DNA from: Lindgomyces ingoldianus
Taxonomy: Eukaryota; Ascomycota; Dothideomycetes; Pleosporales; Lindgomycetaceae
DNA: 64,000 bases
Reading direction: 5' to 3'
NCBI RefSeq assembly: GCF_010093535.1
Contig: NW_022985164.1
Span: 1,787,629-1,851,628, forward strand
Position numbers and translations under genes: made by a program. Positions 20,538 through 32,326 of the stretch are shown here, one piece after another. Each line of letters starts with the position of its first letter. Within the stretch, counting starts at the first letter, position 1. The notes below the pieces were generated by a model. The model was not told where the DNA came from. It worked only from the letters and a program-made list of their open reading frames with translations, and did not search any database.

Positions 20538-23500
20538 CTAACTACTCCCATGGCTCCTTAGTCTCCGCCCCCCAACAACCCCCGGCCCCACACTCGCTGA
20601 AAAATTTGTAATCGTCAAATTCTCCCGATCTCCAGGACCCTGACTCGCACCCAGTCCCCCAACCGTCTTGCGTCCCATCTTCTTCATTGGCAACTTACTC
20701 GACCCGCCATCCTCACCCCGGTTCTGCTTTTTGAGAGGCGGAGGCCCGCCACCGTTGCCGGTGACGACTTCGGATGGGGAGACGAGAGGGGGAGATTTGA
20801 GCGAGTCCTGCGAGACGATGTTAACATCTAACTCGCGTAGAGAGTGACCCGCCATGCCTGGGACTGAGTGAGTGTTTGTGATGATAGAATGGGAGAAGTT
20901 GGGTTTGGCCATTGTTGAGGAGAAGAAATTATCGTCGGATAAGGTGGTGTTGGTCGCATCGTTGAAGACATGGCCTTTTGTCGGACTGCGCACTGTATCT
21001 GTAGAAGCAGGTCTGTCGCGGAGGTGGGAGAGAATGGTTTCTTGGGAATCGGTACGGGGAAGAGTGGATGGAACGGTGTAAGACGTCTTTTGCGGAGTCT
21101 CCCCAGTCGAGCTGTACTCCATGAGGCTCTGGTTGCTAATGCTATCTCGAAGCTCGTGGAGGGGAGTGCGGATACTAGAATCCTCAGAGAGAGTAAGAAG
21201 AGTATCCTTGAGAGCTGTTGTTTGAGCAGCCACGTCTGATTCAAGAGACTGCACACGTGCAAACGAAGTCGAAAGATGGTCCCCAATACTCGAGTATGAC
21301 GACTGAACTGTCGATGAAAGAGCATTGAGAGATACTGTGTGAGTAGTATGGTGAGCATTATTCTGCGCGCGGATTCGCGAGACAATATCGTCGAGAGAGT
21401 GCAGCTGCGCGTTCAAATGCACCATCTGGGCTTCGACAGTCTTGACGGTGCTAGCGTGCACAGATGTTGTGGTGTCTTTGATCGAAGCGGAGTGTTGTGT
21501 TGCGACCTAGGTCGAGCTTAGCATATTAACTGGGGAGGAGGAGAGGCGAGCCTACCGCAAAGTCGGTCTTGATCTTCGCCTTCACATTGTCTCGTGCTTT
21601 CGATACACCAAAGACGATTTCCTTTGACCGATCTGACCAAGCGCTCATGCCCTGGCTGTACGCAGTCTGCTTTGTGTTGAACGCCGCATTTGCACCACTA
21701 ATCTCCTCACTAACACTCGAAATCCGCTCATTCATCCTCTCCACCTGTACTTCGGCGCTAGAATTGATGAGGGAAGTAATCTGAGCTAACAGCTGTTGGC
21801 GCTCTTCCACGGACTTTTGTTTTTCTTCGTCAGCCAACTGCATGAGTCGCCCCTGCGCTGCTTTGTTAGCTTCCACAAGGGCGGTGTTGGCATTCAGGAT
21901 CTGCAGATGAAGCTGGCTGTTTTCGTCCTGTTGCTCGTTCAAGCACCTGGTGAGGTCGTCAAACGTGTTCTTGAATTCTCTGCCGAGTGACGAGTAAGAT
22001 GAGTGAAGCTGGGAAGGAATTAGTGATCAACGGTAAATCTCGCAGAGCACAGCACCAGTCTCACCTCAGTATGAAAAGCCTCTAGCTCTATGATAATGTT
22101 CTCCGAAATCTTTTCCGCAGCAACAGACAGCTCATTGAGTCCAGCGCCTAACCTCTCCTTCACTTCTTCTCGTAGTGTCTTAATCTCTCCCAAAACCTCG
22201 TTCACATCATCACAAGCTTTGGTAGTCTGCTCATTCACCTCTTGCTCCGAAATATTGTATGCCTTCATCTTCTCCTGCAAGAAGGTTTGAGAAGCCCCGA
22301 GCTTATTCAGCTCGTCTTTGACAAACGTCTGCATCCTTGTAGAGAGACTATTCATCATCAGCTCTTGTTGGGCCTGGAATTGTTCTATCCGGTTCTCAAC
22401 CAGACTTGTGGTATCGTAAACTTGTGATTGTGACGAGGCCCAGTTCTGTCGATTTTGGGACTGTAGGTCGGACTTGCGACGGATTTTTGAGCGTAGGCCA
22501 TTGATATCTGAAGTTGTCTTTCTGAGGGTAGAAATCATGTCATACCCGATATCTGCTAGATCGCCCTCTGTCTTCTGGTGCGCCTTCCGGAGCATCGATT
22601 CTTCCGCAAGATTCTGTCGAGTATGCTCCAACACAATCTCCGTCTTCTCAAGAATGCTCTTTGTGCCCTCCAACGTAATCTTGGCCTGCTCATTGTCCTT
22701 CTTAAGATTCTGGAAGTTAGTCATAAGAGAGAACAGCTCTTGCCCCTTGTTGCGTAGATGGATTTCCATTGTTTCAATCTTGTCTCGCTGCTCTTCGCTA
22801 AGGATTCGTCTTGACTCGCTCTCGGTGGTAATCTCCTCAAAGTTTTCTTGGGTGAGATACACGCCATTCCGTTGCCGAGTCGCGATGAGTTCACTCTTGA
22901 GTTTCTCAATTTCAGTCGTAAACTCCTTCAGTAGAGTCTTCTTTGACATGAGTTGGTTGACCTGTGGCTTATTACGGATGTTCTTGGCACGGAAAGCGTA
23001 GTCTAGGGTGGAAATAGTCTCCTCGAGGTTGCTCTTGGCTGGTGACACGGTTGCGATAATGCACGTCTTCGTCTGTCCTCCCAAAGAATCCTGCAAAAGA
23101 CGCGTCAATTTCGATTCGCGGTACGGAATATGCAAACCTCGATCCACGAGGGCATTGATAACTCGACCAAGCGTCAGCAAGCTCTTGTTGATCAATCCGG
23201 CCTCAGTAGCGCGCTTGTTTTCTGCTCCACTTCGCTGAATATTTTCGCTTCCAGCAAGATCGACAAGGTTTAGCTTCCCGGAGCTCATGTACTCCTGTCC
23301 ATCATCGGTAGTTCGTTTCAGTAAGACGGTAATGGTGAAAACAGTATGGCTTCTAGAACTAAGGTCGTTACATTTCGTTGCGGCAACTTGGCGCTTGTGA
23401 CTTCCTTCGCGGAGTAGCTGAATACCTCTGGAAGCGGTCTTGATGTGGCACTCCTCCATACCCTGAACAAGAGTTGAACTGTGACCCTTCTTGTTATTGT

Positions 23501-24382
23501 CCTCGAAGAGCTTCAATTTGACATGGTCATCCGCGGATAACAAGTCCCTCAATTCTTCGTTGTATAACTCGATGAAGGAGCACTTGACAGAGTTTTCGGA
23601 TTCGGTGCTTTCGAGCTTGTTAAAAAGGGAAAACAATACACGTGGGATGATACCAGCCGCATCTGGTAGAGGAAGGATGTCGGAAATGTCGCCGGACATG
23701 GTGTACGTCTTGCCAGTGCCAGTTTGGCCATAGGCGAAGATTGTGCAATTGAAGCCACCAAGGACCTTTTCGGATGGTCAGCAGGGAATGAAACACGATT
23801 ATCAATTCCACTAGAGCATACCTCATCCAAGATCGGAGCAACGACTTCGTCAAAGATGATGTTTTGATCAGCCGCCGGGGAGAAGACCTTGTCGAATTGG
23901 TACGTCTTGTTGCTAAGAGCATTGGGTCCCATGGATAAATCAACGATTCTTCCCTTGATTCCGTCGGTAGAGACAACGACGCCACTGTTTTCTCGGACTT
24001 CGCGATCATTGCGACCGCGACACCGGACGACAACATTGATGTTGGTTTCCTCGCCGTGATCCTGGTCGAAGTCTCGCTGTTTACGTTTTGTACCTGGCGC
24101 TGGCGATGATCGCACTCGTGAAGAAGCCACTGACTCTGCCGGGGAGGTTCGGCCATTGTGTGCAGGTGTAGCAGAACGGCCGCGCGCCGTATTGAGAGGC
24201 GGACGCATGGATGAAGGGCGCATTGTTGGGACTTTCTTACCGGGAGGCGGGCCAGGCCGAGGGAGACCGGACATAACAGAAAGGCCAAGGTGTTTTGTGG
24301 GAAAGAAGCTGTTGTTAGCAATGCGCTTTGGTGTTGAGCTTCTTTCACCCGCACTGTTGACCACAACACGGGACGTAAACAT
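20538..24382 (-). CDS. bimC: Kinesin-5 (BimC/Eg5-type) spindle motor
   Basis: Four exons (23822-24382, 22065-23765, 21556-22008, 20538-21506; introns 56, 56 and 49 bp) give 1227 residues, close to the usual length of fungal kinesin-5. A basic/Pro-rich leader precedes the motor head, which begins at NINVVVRCRGRN. The P-loop GQTGTGKT lies near residues 200-207, switch I is NDLSSRSHT and switch II LVDLAGSE. The neck RAKNIRNKP leads into a long coiled-coil stalk. The tail has a BimC box (TPQKTSY..LPRTD) with a TP site for Cdk1 phosphorylation. Kinesin-5 tetramers slide antiparallel spindle microtubules to separate poles. The start is uncertain: an ATG at 24274 (MSGLPRPG) is an alternative, and an ACTAAAC..TTAG sequence above 24382 may be a 5' intron end. 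It is head-to-head with the next gene. Confidence 0.92.
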
Positions 24383-24690
24383 GCCAAGCCGCTAACCCGT
24401 TTAGTTCCGTAGAGGCGAGTCACCCCGTGACCTGAACCGAGCTGGTTATTCTGAGAGCTTACCCACCCCCTCAACAACACCTTGGGGTCGTTCGGCAACT
24501 CGATGCACACTTCTAGATACGAGTGAGAGTAGATGGTGTTGAGGATAGAGCCTGTTGCCTTGAGAGTGTCTCACTCTAGGCCTCGTGAACAAGGCACGAG
24601 CGCAGAACCATCCCCCCCACCTATATCCACCCCTCTCGAGGTCGCCCTGCCCTGGAGAACCTCAAATCCCCCACTTTACGTTTAGACAAC
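24383..24690. promoter_or_regulatory. Shared divergent promoter region of kinesin-5 and PHAF1 genes
   Basis: 308 bp separate the two start codons. There are pyrimidine-rich runs on the plus-strand side (CCACCTATATCCACCCC) but no clear TATA box placed for both genes. On the minus strand, ACTAAAC followed by GGTTAG suggests that part of this region is a 5'-UTR intron of the kinesin gene. Confidence 0.5.
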
Positions 24691-26328
24691 ATGGACGATG
24701 GCACGATGCAGCTCGTTCCGGGCCGCGGGCTCAGTTTCCTGAGTATGTGGGGATTCCAGTTCGCTGGCTCCTTCCGGCCCAAGACCACGCTGACTTCCAT
24801 AGCGCTGGGCAGCTCACTGCATGAAGTCCTGACCACGATCAAGGCTGAAGTAAAAGCCTTCCCTCGATTCCAACTCTACCACGATGATCTGCACCCCATA
24901 CTTACTCCCATCCACCTCGTCCTTCCCGATAACGGCCTCCGCTTACAGTTCGATGGCCCTGACCAGCGTTTACGATTAATAGAAGTCCTAGACTTTTCTA
25001 AAGCGAAACTCGTGTATAAAGAGGTCGAAGTGTACAAGGCGACGGATGGCTATACAGACATGCATGGAGTGCCCACCGGACCCAAGTTTAGGCACATCTA
25101 CGATAAACTGCTGGGGCCGACATATGGAGGAGAGTACATACCACCAAACTCGGACGACCCTAGCGCAAAAGGAACATACAATCTCTCGTACCCCGGAATT
25201 GCTTTCAACTTTCCGGTACAGCATTCCGCGTATTCGCCCAAGAAGGACTTCATCTCGCTACTTTCCTCATCCGCTACAGGCCCAGCAACATCCATGGCAG
25301 TGTTTAGCGGAGAATCGTGGCAGAAAGCGCGGGCGACGTTATTCGCAGCAACACCCCCGAATCCTCGTTCGCTAACTCTAGCGGGAAAGGGTAAAGAAGG
25401 TGGCCCAGACGAGATCGAGCTTGTAAGGGTACATGGTGAGGGTAGGATAGAGCTGGTTAGGCGCTCAAGCCCTCCGTTCTGGATAACGCTCAGCGAAACC
25501 ACGCCCCAAGATCTCATCATGGAGCTTGGAGCACCAGATTCAATATACAGGAAGAACGACCACCGCCTGTCCATTCACAAGGATCGGAGAGCAAGTGACG
25601 CATCTGATAATTTCGCCATCGGTATAATACCTGACGACCGCCTTGACTCGGACCACGACTCTGTTATTGGCACAGATGATGAAGATGACTGGGAGGATGA
25701 TGACGAGGCGGCAACCGAGGCCCAAGAACGCGAGGTTGCAGCAGCAGAGCACTTCTATAACTACTACCACCACGGATTCGACATTCTCATATCACAGCCA
25801 ACACAGATATCCCCAGCTTCGCCTACGTCCGAGAGACGGGAATCGGATTCCCATGAAGATGGCGAGCTGAGCTCTCAGCCATTGAACCACTTGACTGCCA
25901 CTAAGATGATATTTCACGGCAACTTGCCCGGATCATACCAATTCAACAGACACCGACGAAGCAGGTGGACGCTGGAACATGTTCCATCCGATCTCTACAA
26001 GGATCCTCTCAATTCAGAGATGCGGTTCGTGGACATCTCTGGCCGGCTCAAGGAAGTCTTCAAGTCGTACTACGAGAGCGAAGAGGAGGAGCGGCTACAG
26101 CAACGAGGCATGGCTTTAAATAGAGGCTGGGGTGACAGTCCGGGTAGCAGCTGCGAACTTCTCGGCGGATGGGAAGATGGCTCAGGGAAGAAGAGCAGAT
26201 TTGCCAATGCCGGGTCAGGGACAGTGGAAGGCGATGGCAATGTGGGAAATGTAGAGCTGTTTGGTTTTCCTGGGATGATATTTGAGGTGCTGAAGAATGG
26301 TGCTGTCAGTGCATTGACAGTATATTGA
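24691..26328 (+). CDS. PHAF1/UPF0183 family protein
   Basis: A single-exon frame of 545 residues. The N-terminal half carries the family's landmarks in order: LVPGRGLSFL, GSSLHEVLTTIK, QLYHDDLHP, LPDNGLRLQFDGPDQRLRLIEV, HIYDKLLGPTYGGEY and YPGIAFNFP. The second half contains an acidic, probably disordered insert (GTDDEDDWEDDDEAATE) before a final conserved stretch ending FPGMIFEVLKNGAVSALTVY. The animal homologue (C16orf70/PHAF1) is reported to act at the phagophore in autophagy; the fungal role is not established. It is divergent from kinesin-5 with 308 bp between start codons. Confidence in the family is high; function is known only by homology. Confidence 0.88.
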   Translation: MDDGTMQLVPGRGLSFLSMWGFQFAGSFRPKTTLTSIALGSSLHEVLTTIKAEVKAFPRFQLYHDDLHPILTPIHLVLPDNGLRLQFDGPDQRLRLIEVLDFSKAKLVYKEVEVYKATDGYTDMHGVPTGPKFRHIYDKLLGPTYGGEYIPPNSDDPSAKGTYNLSYPGIAFNFPVQHSAYSPKKDFISLLSSSATGPATSMAVFSGESWQKARATLFAATPPNPRSLTLAGKGKEGGPDEIELVRVHGEGRIELVRRSSPPFWITLSETTPQDLIMELGAPDSIYRKNDHRLSIHKDRRASDASDNFAIGIIPDDRLDSDHDSVIGTDDEDDWEDDDEAATEAQEREVAAAEHFYNYYHHGFDILISQPTQISPASPTSERRESDSHEDGELSSQPLNHLTATKMIFHGNLPGSYQFNRHRRSRWTLEHVPSDLYKDPLNSEMRFVDISGRLKEVFKSYYESEEEERLQQRGMALNRGWGDSPGSSCELLGGWEDGSGKKSRFANAGSGTVEGDGNVGNVELFGFPGMIFEVLKNGAVSALTVY

Positions 26329-26628
26329 GCATCCTGGTTCTTGGTTGCATTGCATGGCCGGAGTTCGAATTTCTTGGCACTGGTTGTACGAGCTTGACGC
26401 TTAATGGGTCGTACCTGCTCTCTACTTGGCTCACTGGAGTCTAAGTCTTATATAGAAATCCGCCAACTTACTCTTGCCATACCAGACCTTCCAAGACAAA
26501 GCATTCCACCCTTCCTCAGGGGTCTGACGCTTGGCATGGGTGATGACTCTCCCGAAGAAACTCCGAACAACTCGCAGCCGAAACGAAAATATCTCCGTCC
26601 CCTACTATCGACCCTCAACCCGCCCACG

Positions 26629-26643
26629 ATGCTACCATGCTAA
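26629..26643 (+). promoter_or_regulatory. Four-codon uORF overlapping the IleRS start
   Basis: ATGCTACCATGCTAA encodes Met-Leu-Pro-Cys-stop and contains the main ATG (26637) in another frame. It also ends a longer upstream open frame that begins near 26404. Ribosomes starting at 26629 would terminate just past the main start, so it could reduce or modulate translation. This is inference from sequence only. Confidence 0.4.
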
Positions 26644-29600
26644 CCCCGACCCGTCTCCTACGCGCATCATGGACTTCCACTCTCCATCTCCCAAAATCAA
26701 GCTTCCCAGCCCGCCCCCTCCCTTCGGTGAGCGCAGAATACCTCCGTCGATGTTCCGATGAGCTTTACGCATGGCAGCAATCCTCTCGCTCGAGCCCCGA
26801 TGTTAATGGATGTGTCCCAGAGACGTTTACCCTGCACGATGGACCCCCATATGCCAATGGTCCGCTGCACATTGGCCACGCTCTAAACAAAATTACAAAG
26901 GATATCATCTGCAGATTCCAGGTTGGTCAGGGCAAGAAAGTGAGCTATATCCCTGGTTGGGATTGCCACGGCCTGCCAATTGAAATCAAGGCCCTGCAGG
27001 CGCAGAATAAGGATGCGAACATGGATGCCGTGAGCGTGCGGAAAGCTGCGGGAGAGCTGGCAACTAGGACGGTAGAAGAGCAGATGAGGGGTTTTAGGGA
27101 GTGGGCCGTTATGGGCGATTGGAATAATGCATATCGGACGATGGAGAGGGGTTTTGAAATTAGGCAGTTGGAGGTGTTTCGACGCATGTTTGAGAAGGGT
27201 GAGGTCTGTCCCTGTGCGGTTGAGATGACGGATTCAAGCTGACTCCTGTATTAGGGTTGATCTACAGACAATTCAAACCCGTATACTGGTCGCCTTCCTC
27301 CCGTACTGCCCTTGCCGAAGCTGAACTCGAGTATGATGAAAACCACAAGTCGCTAGCAGCTTTCGTGCGATTCCCTGTCACGGTATCAGATGTGCTCAGG
27401 AAAGGCGTTCTCTCTGGAGTAAATGAGCCGCTGAATATTGTCATCTGGACCACCACTCCCTGGACTCTCCCTGCGAACAAAGCCATTGCTGTCCACAAAG
27501 ATATAGTGTATAGTGTAGTCCAAGATTCGGAGAACGACGGTGAATTGACTATCGTCGCTGCTTCTCGACTAGCGTCTTACCAAGATATACTCAAGCGGGA
27601 GCTTATCGTCGTGCAAACTGGGCTGTCTGGATCAGTCTTGGCCGGGAACTTGCAATACGAGAATCCTTTCCAGAAGGCAAACGGACTGCAGCCAGTCATC
27701 CATGCCGACTTCGTCACAGACTTGTCAGGGACGGGGCTTGTTCATATTGCACCTGGCCATGGTATGGACGACTACCATGCTTGCAGCGCACTCGGTATTC
27801 CCGCCTTTGCTCCTGTAGACGACACTGGAGCATTTACCAAGGAGGCCTTCCCCAGCCACCCCGAAGTCCTCGAGGGTAAGCTTGTGCAGGCTCCGACTCT
27901 CAAGGGCCAACCGGGCTTCGAGGATTCGGCTACTATGGCGATTGTAGAGTATTTGACAGAGCACAATCTCCTCCGCGCTTTGCAAGACCTCCAGCACAAG
28001 TACCCCATTGACTGGAGGACCAAGCAGCCTGTGATTGTGAGAGCGACTGAGCAGTGGTTTGCCAACGTAGATGGGATTAAGGAAAGGGCTATGAGAGCCA
28101 TTGATCAAGTCGAGTTCATCCCACATAGTGGCCGGTCTAGACTGGAGAGCTTCGTTCAGAGCCGCAGTCAATGGTGCATCTCGCGGCAGCGCGCGTGGGG
28201 TGTTCCGATTCCCGCTCTATACAGGGTTGATGAAGGCAAGCATGAAGCAACTATGGACTCAGAAATTATCCGACATATCCTCGAGGTTGTCAGGGAAAGG
28301 GGCATTGATGCATGGTGGACCGATCCCGACAATGATCCGGCCTGGACGCCCAAACACCTTCCCGGGACCTACGTCCGAGGCCGAGACACTATGGATGTTT
28401 GGTTCGATAGCGGAACCAGCTGGACATTACTCCCGCCGAGGGACGATCAGCCGGTTGCCGACATCTATCTAGAAGGTACTGATCAACACCGTGGATGGTT
28501 TCAATCTTCACTCCTAACTTATGTCGCCACTCACGGCGCCGACTCCGAGGCTGTCAAGCCACCATTCAAGACCCTTATCACGCATGGCTTTACTTTGGAC
28601 TCTGACGGTCGCAAAATGAGCAAGAGTCTTGGGAATGTGATTTCCCCGTCTCAAATCACTTCGGGTGAATTGCTACCCCCACTGAAGCGCAAGAAGCAAA
28701 AGGGGGCCAAACAAGACCAAGTAAAGGATGGAGCACCAACTTACGATTTCATGGGGCCTGACGCATTGAGACTGTGGGTTGCAGGTAGCGATTATACCAC
28801 GGATGTGACTATTGGACAACCAGTCCTGCAATCTGTCAATCAGACGTTGCATAAATATCGTGTCACCTTCAAATGGCTGCTTGGTATCTTTTCTCTTCCA
28901 ACATGTCCTCCAATATTCATTTCCTTCAATGCCATTCGCACAGTCATCGCCACACACGACACCAAAACCTTCCCGTTAGCCGACCAGCTCTCCCTCCACC
29001 GTCTCCAAAAGCTCAGCCAAGAAGTGCATACCCACTACACCAATTATGAATTCTTTAAAGGCGTCAACGCCATCAACAAATTCATCACAAACGACCTCTC
29101 AGCCTTCTACTTCGAAACGCTCAAAGATCGCGTCTACGCAGGCACGAAGCAAGATTGCCAACACATCCAATCTATCCTCGCACTCGTCTTCTACGAACTC
29201 ATGCAAGCCCTCGCGCCGATTTGTCCGCTCCTTGTTGAAGAAGTCTGGGACCACGTCCCAGGGCCTTTGAAACTAGGATCTGTTCATCCCGCTCGAGAGC
29301 CCTGGACACTGCTTAAATTACAGCCTTCGCACCCAGGAATCCCCGTTGAGGAGAGCTACTATGATCGCTGGAACATGCTATCTACGGCTCTCAAAGCCGC
29401 TCAAGAACGGCTCCGTGCGAAGAAGAAAATGGGGTCGTCGCTAGAATGCTCGGTTGTAGTTGGATTGCCGGAATCCATTTCTGACCATTGGCTTAAGAAT
29501 CTTCTGCTGGGTAATACGGGAAATACTTGGAACGACCAGGGAAGGGATCTGGCGAATTTGTTCGTGGTGAGTGAGATGGAGGCTATGAGCAGGGATGAGA

Positions 29601-29839
29601 CGGAGAGTTTGATTAAGATGTGGCGGGAGAGAAATGAAAAGGGGGTTGGTGAGGTATGGTGGGAGGAGGAGAAGGTTAAGTGGAAGATTAGTGAGGGTAG
29701 GCAGACAGAGGAGGAGATTTTGGTGGTGGTGGCGAAACCGAGGAAGTTCAAGTGTCCGAGGTGTTGGCGGTTTTTGGCGATGCATAAAGATGGGTTGTGT
29801 GGGAGGTGCGAAAGTGTAGTTAAGGAAGAGGGATTGTAG
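26637..29839 (+). CDS. ISM1: Mitochondrial isoleucyl-tRNA synthetase
   Basis: Exons 26637-27198 and 27255-29839 (56-bp intron with GTGAGG donor, GCTGAC branch and TTAG acceptor) give 1048 residues. The N-terminus is basic and Ser-rich with no acid residues for over 30 positions, as in a mitochondrial presequence. The class-I signatures are HIGH (GPLHIGHALNK, residues ~78-81) and KMSKS (DGRKMSKSLGN, ~640). Between them lies the editing (CP1) domain with WTTTPWTLPANKA. TDQHRGWFQSSLL is typical of IleRS. A C-terminal zinc-binding motif (KCPRCWRF..GLCGRC) is retained, which is typical of bacterial-type IleRS. It charges mitochondrial tRNA-Ile. It follows PHAF1 in the same direction with a 308-bp spacer. 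Confidence 0.93.
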
Positions 29840-30572
29840 GATGGCATGGTATTAGAGAATATGAGTGGGTGGGTGCACAAATGATTGTATGATAGTTACT
29901 ATAGATTCTAGATTACTAGCGATATATATGTATAACTACGTCGTTCCAATTGCCACATTTTTTTAAAGGGCTTATAAGGCGTATATAACCAGGACTAAGA
30001 GCGGCTTAGTCTGGCACACAAATCCCTCTACTCCACTTAAGATACGAAGGAATGGGCTTCCGGATGGAACGATAGATAACCCATCTTTCTTAACTTTCAA
30101 ACAAGACAGGAATGGGGTAGGGACTATTCAAAGCTAGCGTGCACTTGATTACCCAGCTGTATAGCAGCAAGTCATCGTACCTTACATAGATAGATGGCGC
30201 GGGAGTCTAAAGTCAAGCTGGATGGATATGCATAACCCATAAAAGAAATATGAACCAATCGGCTTGGTCAAACTCGGTTCACTACATTAGATATGAAACA
30301 TCAATGGTATAACGTGTCACAAAGTTTCTGAAGAGTATCGCACTCCAATTCCAAATTCCGTACGCCAGATGATCGCGAAAAGATATCAATTTGAATAAAT
30401 GCTCCCACAGCGCCGATTCCAGTCCAAGACTTTGTCGCATGTGGTCGCCCCTTCGTGCAAGAGAGAGCCGTCCAGCTTTGGCCCTTTTATGTTACCTAGA
30501 CACGGGAACGGTGCCAGCGGCGGCGGCTGCTACACTCGTTAGCATTATTAAGGTGAGAAATGTAGAGCAAAC
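29840..30572. other. Intergenic between convergent genes, no gene seen
   Basis: Contains the 3' flanks of IleRS (+) and the MARVEL-like gene (-). It is AT-rich near 29900-29960 and otherwise featureless. The 78-codon frame at 30391 overlaps the 3' flank of the minus-strand gene and has no support. Confidence 0.5.
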
Positions 30573-31093
30573 TTACCGAGTTCCATCAGTAGCAACAGGA
30601 TCGCGTGAAAGCTTATGGTACACATAGACGCCCTGGAAAGATTTAGTCTGACGCGCTGTAAACACCGGAGGCGGAGCCATACCAAGAGGAACGAGGAAAA
30701 CCAGAAGCAAGCTGCGATAAAACTGAAGGCCTCGGCAGCTTTCCATTGACCGCAGTAAGATCCACGAGCAGTAATACCACCCCAGTTCCAAATGCCACCG
30801 CAGTTAACCCTATCAATCCAGTTGACCAAGGCACCAAAAGCAGCGAACCAAGCCGCCGATAATAACAGATCAAATGGATAGTGAAGGAAGCTGCTGGTCG
30901 AAGGGATCAACCATAGGAACGAGAATAGGACTGAGAGTGAAGAAATGACGCAGGTGTAGATCTCGCGACCCAACGGGCCGACTCCGAAATGGTCATATTG
31001 ATGGAGGAAATGGGAAACGATGCCGAGGACGACGGCGGCGCAAACCAGCTCGCCAAAGCGAAGGAACATGGATACCATGCGTGAGACAATCAT
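30573..31093 (-). CDS. MARVEL-like four-transmembrane protein
   Basis: Exons 30683-31093 and 30573-30632 (50-bp intron, GTATGG donor, GACTAAAT branch, CCAG acceptor) give 156 residues. There are four hydrophobic segments, near residues 8-25, 45-65, 70-90 and 115-137. The loop between segments 3 and 4 has CGGIWNWGG and YCGQWKAAEAFSFI, a pattern typical of fungal MARVEL-domain proteins. The short last exon supplies a cytosolic tail (YHKLSRDPVATDG). MARVEL proteins organise membrane microdomains and vesicle traffic; the specific role here is unknown. Without splicing the frame runs on for about 45 codons of atypical sequence, so the spliced form is preferred. Confidence 0.78.
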
Positions 31094-31706
31094 TTTGTTA
31101 TTGGATGCAGAGAGAAGGTGGTGGTGTGGGGGGGAATAGAAATGTGTGAGGTAAAGAGTGTTGGTCGAACAATGCTGTCAGCGCTACAAGCGGAAGGCCA
31201 GCCTGTTGTGGAACATTTGAGGTAAAGAAGAAAAGCAGACGGGAATGTCGACTTTATCTAACTCTTATTGACCACAGCGAACCTTGGAAACGACGTCAAC
31301 CTGATGCGAGCCACGTAGCCATAGGTCCCATCATCAGTCAGCAATTTTCCACCCTTGACGTGACTAGGGCTGAAGCTTTTCGGTAGTACAGCGCAGCGCG
31401 AATGATTCGATGATTCCGTCTCCTCCCTTGGTCGATGAGGTCACATTTTCTGGAGACCCTGGGTGATGAAGAGGTTGTGCAGCCAGCAAGCAGTCACTCC
31501 CTCAACGACCAGTTAAAGGCGTGACCAATAATGCGACTTCGTGAAACCATGCGTCCAGCAGCATCGTGAGAGGTCAAGGAATAGGACAGGCCAAACGGTT
31601 TGGCCGACTAATGATGCGAGACTTGTGTTCTTGTGATCACAGCGAAAGCAGTCAAGATGGTCCGTTGCCAGCGAATCGAGAGAGCCACTGCTAAATAGCC
31701 GGCACA
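31094..31706. other. Intergenic, no gene seen
   Basis: About 600 bp upstream of the MARVEL-like gene and downstream of the small minus-strand gene. No frame with coding character. Confidence 0.5.
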
Positions 31707-32009
31707 TCAGCGTTCATGGTTGCAGTGACTGTCCAAGTTTTAGAGTGAAAGACCAGATGAAGGAGAACAAACCCTGTTCGCGGAGATTTTATTACGTGGC
31801 ATGGAAGCGAGGGTTGATCGACGCACTCACCCTGGGTAGCTTCCCCGCTCCTTTGCGCCATACCATATTGTGGCACATGTGGCTGAGACGGGGAGAAATC
31901 CACCATTCTTCCACCTCACGAAACAATAAAAATTCGCAATCCCCGCAATTATTGGAATCATTACCGCGATCGGAGACCTACCATAATCTTGATTATTATT
32001 CGGCATCAC
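31707..32009 (-). CDS. Small hypothetical protein with one membrane segment (66 aa)
   Basis: Exon 1 (31831-32009) encodes MMPNNNQDYGRSPIAVMIP, then a hydrophobic stretch IIAGIANFYCFV, then RWKNGGFLPVSATCATIW and YGAKERGSYPG. A canonical GTGAGT donor at 31830 and a GGACAG acceptor (31729-31731) allow a short second exon (31707-31728) ending in HCNHER. Codon use and the pattern of a short hydrophilic N-terminus, hydrophobic stretch and charged tail suggest a real gene, but I cannot name the family. The second exon is uncertain; without it the frame stops at 31827. Confidence 0.4.
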
Positions 32010-32326
32010 TGCCTAGTTCCATGCCACCGTCAGCTTTTATGCGGGAATGCGTTGTCGTTGTTGTCGCCCGCGTGCCACTAGTGTACAGTGGAAGTGGATA
32101 GGCTTCTTTTCACCGGCTGCTACACAGTTCACATAGTGTGCGTGGTGGTATTCCATGAATATTTCTTCCATCTTTGAAGATTTACCGAATGTTTCCTCCC
32201 ATGAACAAGACTGAGACTATGAGACGAATGTACCAAGATTATATTGAAGTTCGAGGTAAACCTGATCACACTCTTTGTGCAAGAAATCAAGCAGCTTATC
32301 TGGGACCGGTTTTGCATATTGTTCAT

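Noticed and set aside
22474..23001. 175-codon plus-strand frame within the kinesin gene
   Set aside because: Antisense shadow of the coiled-coil-coding exon.
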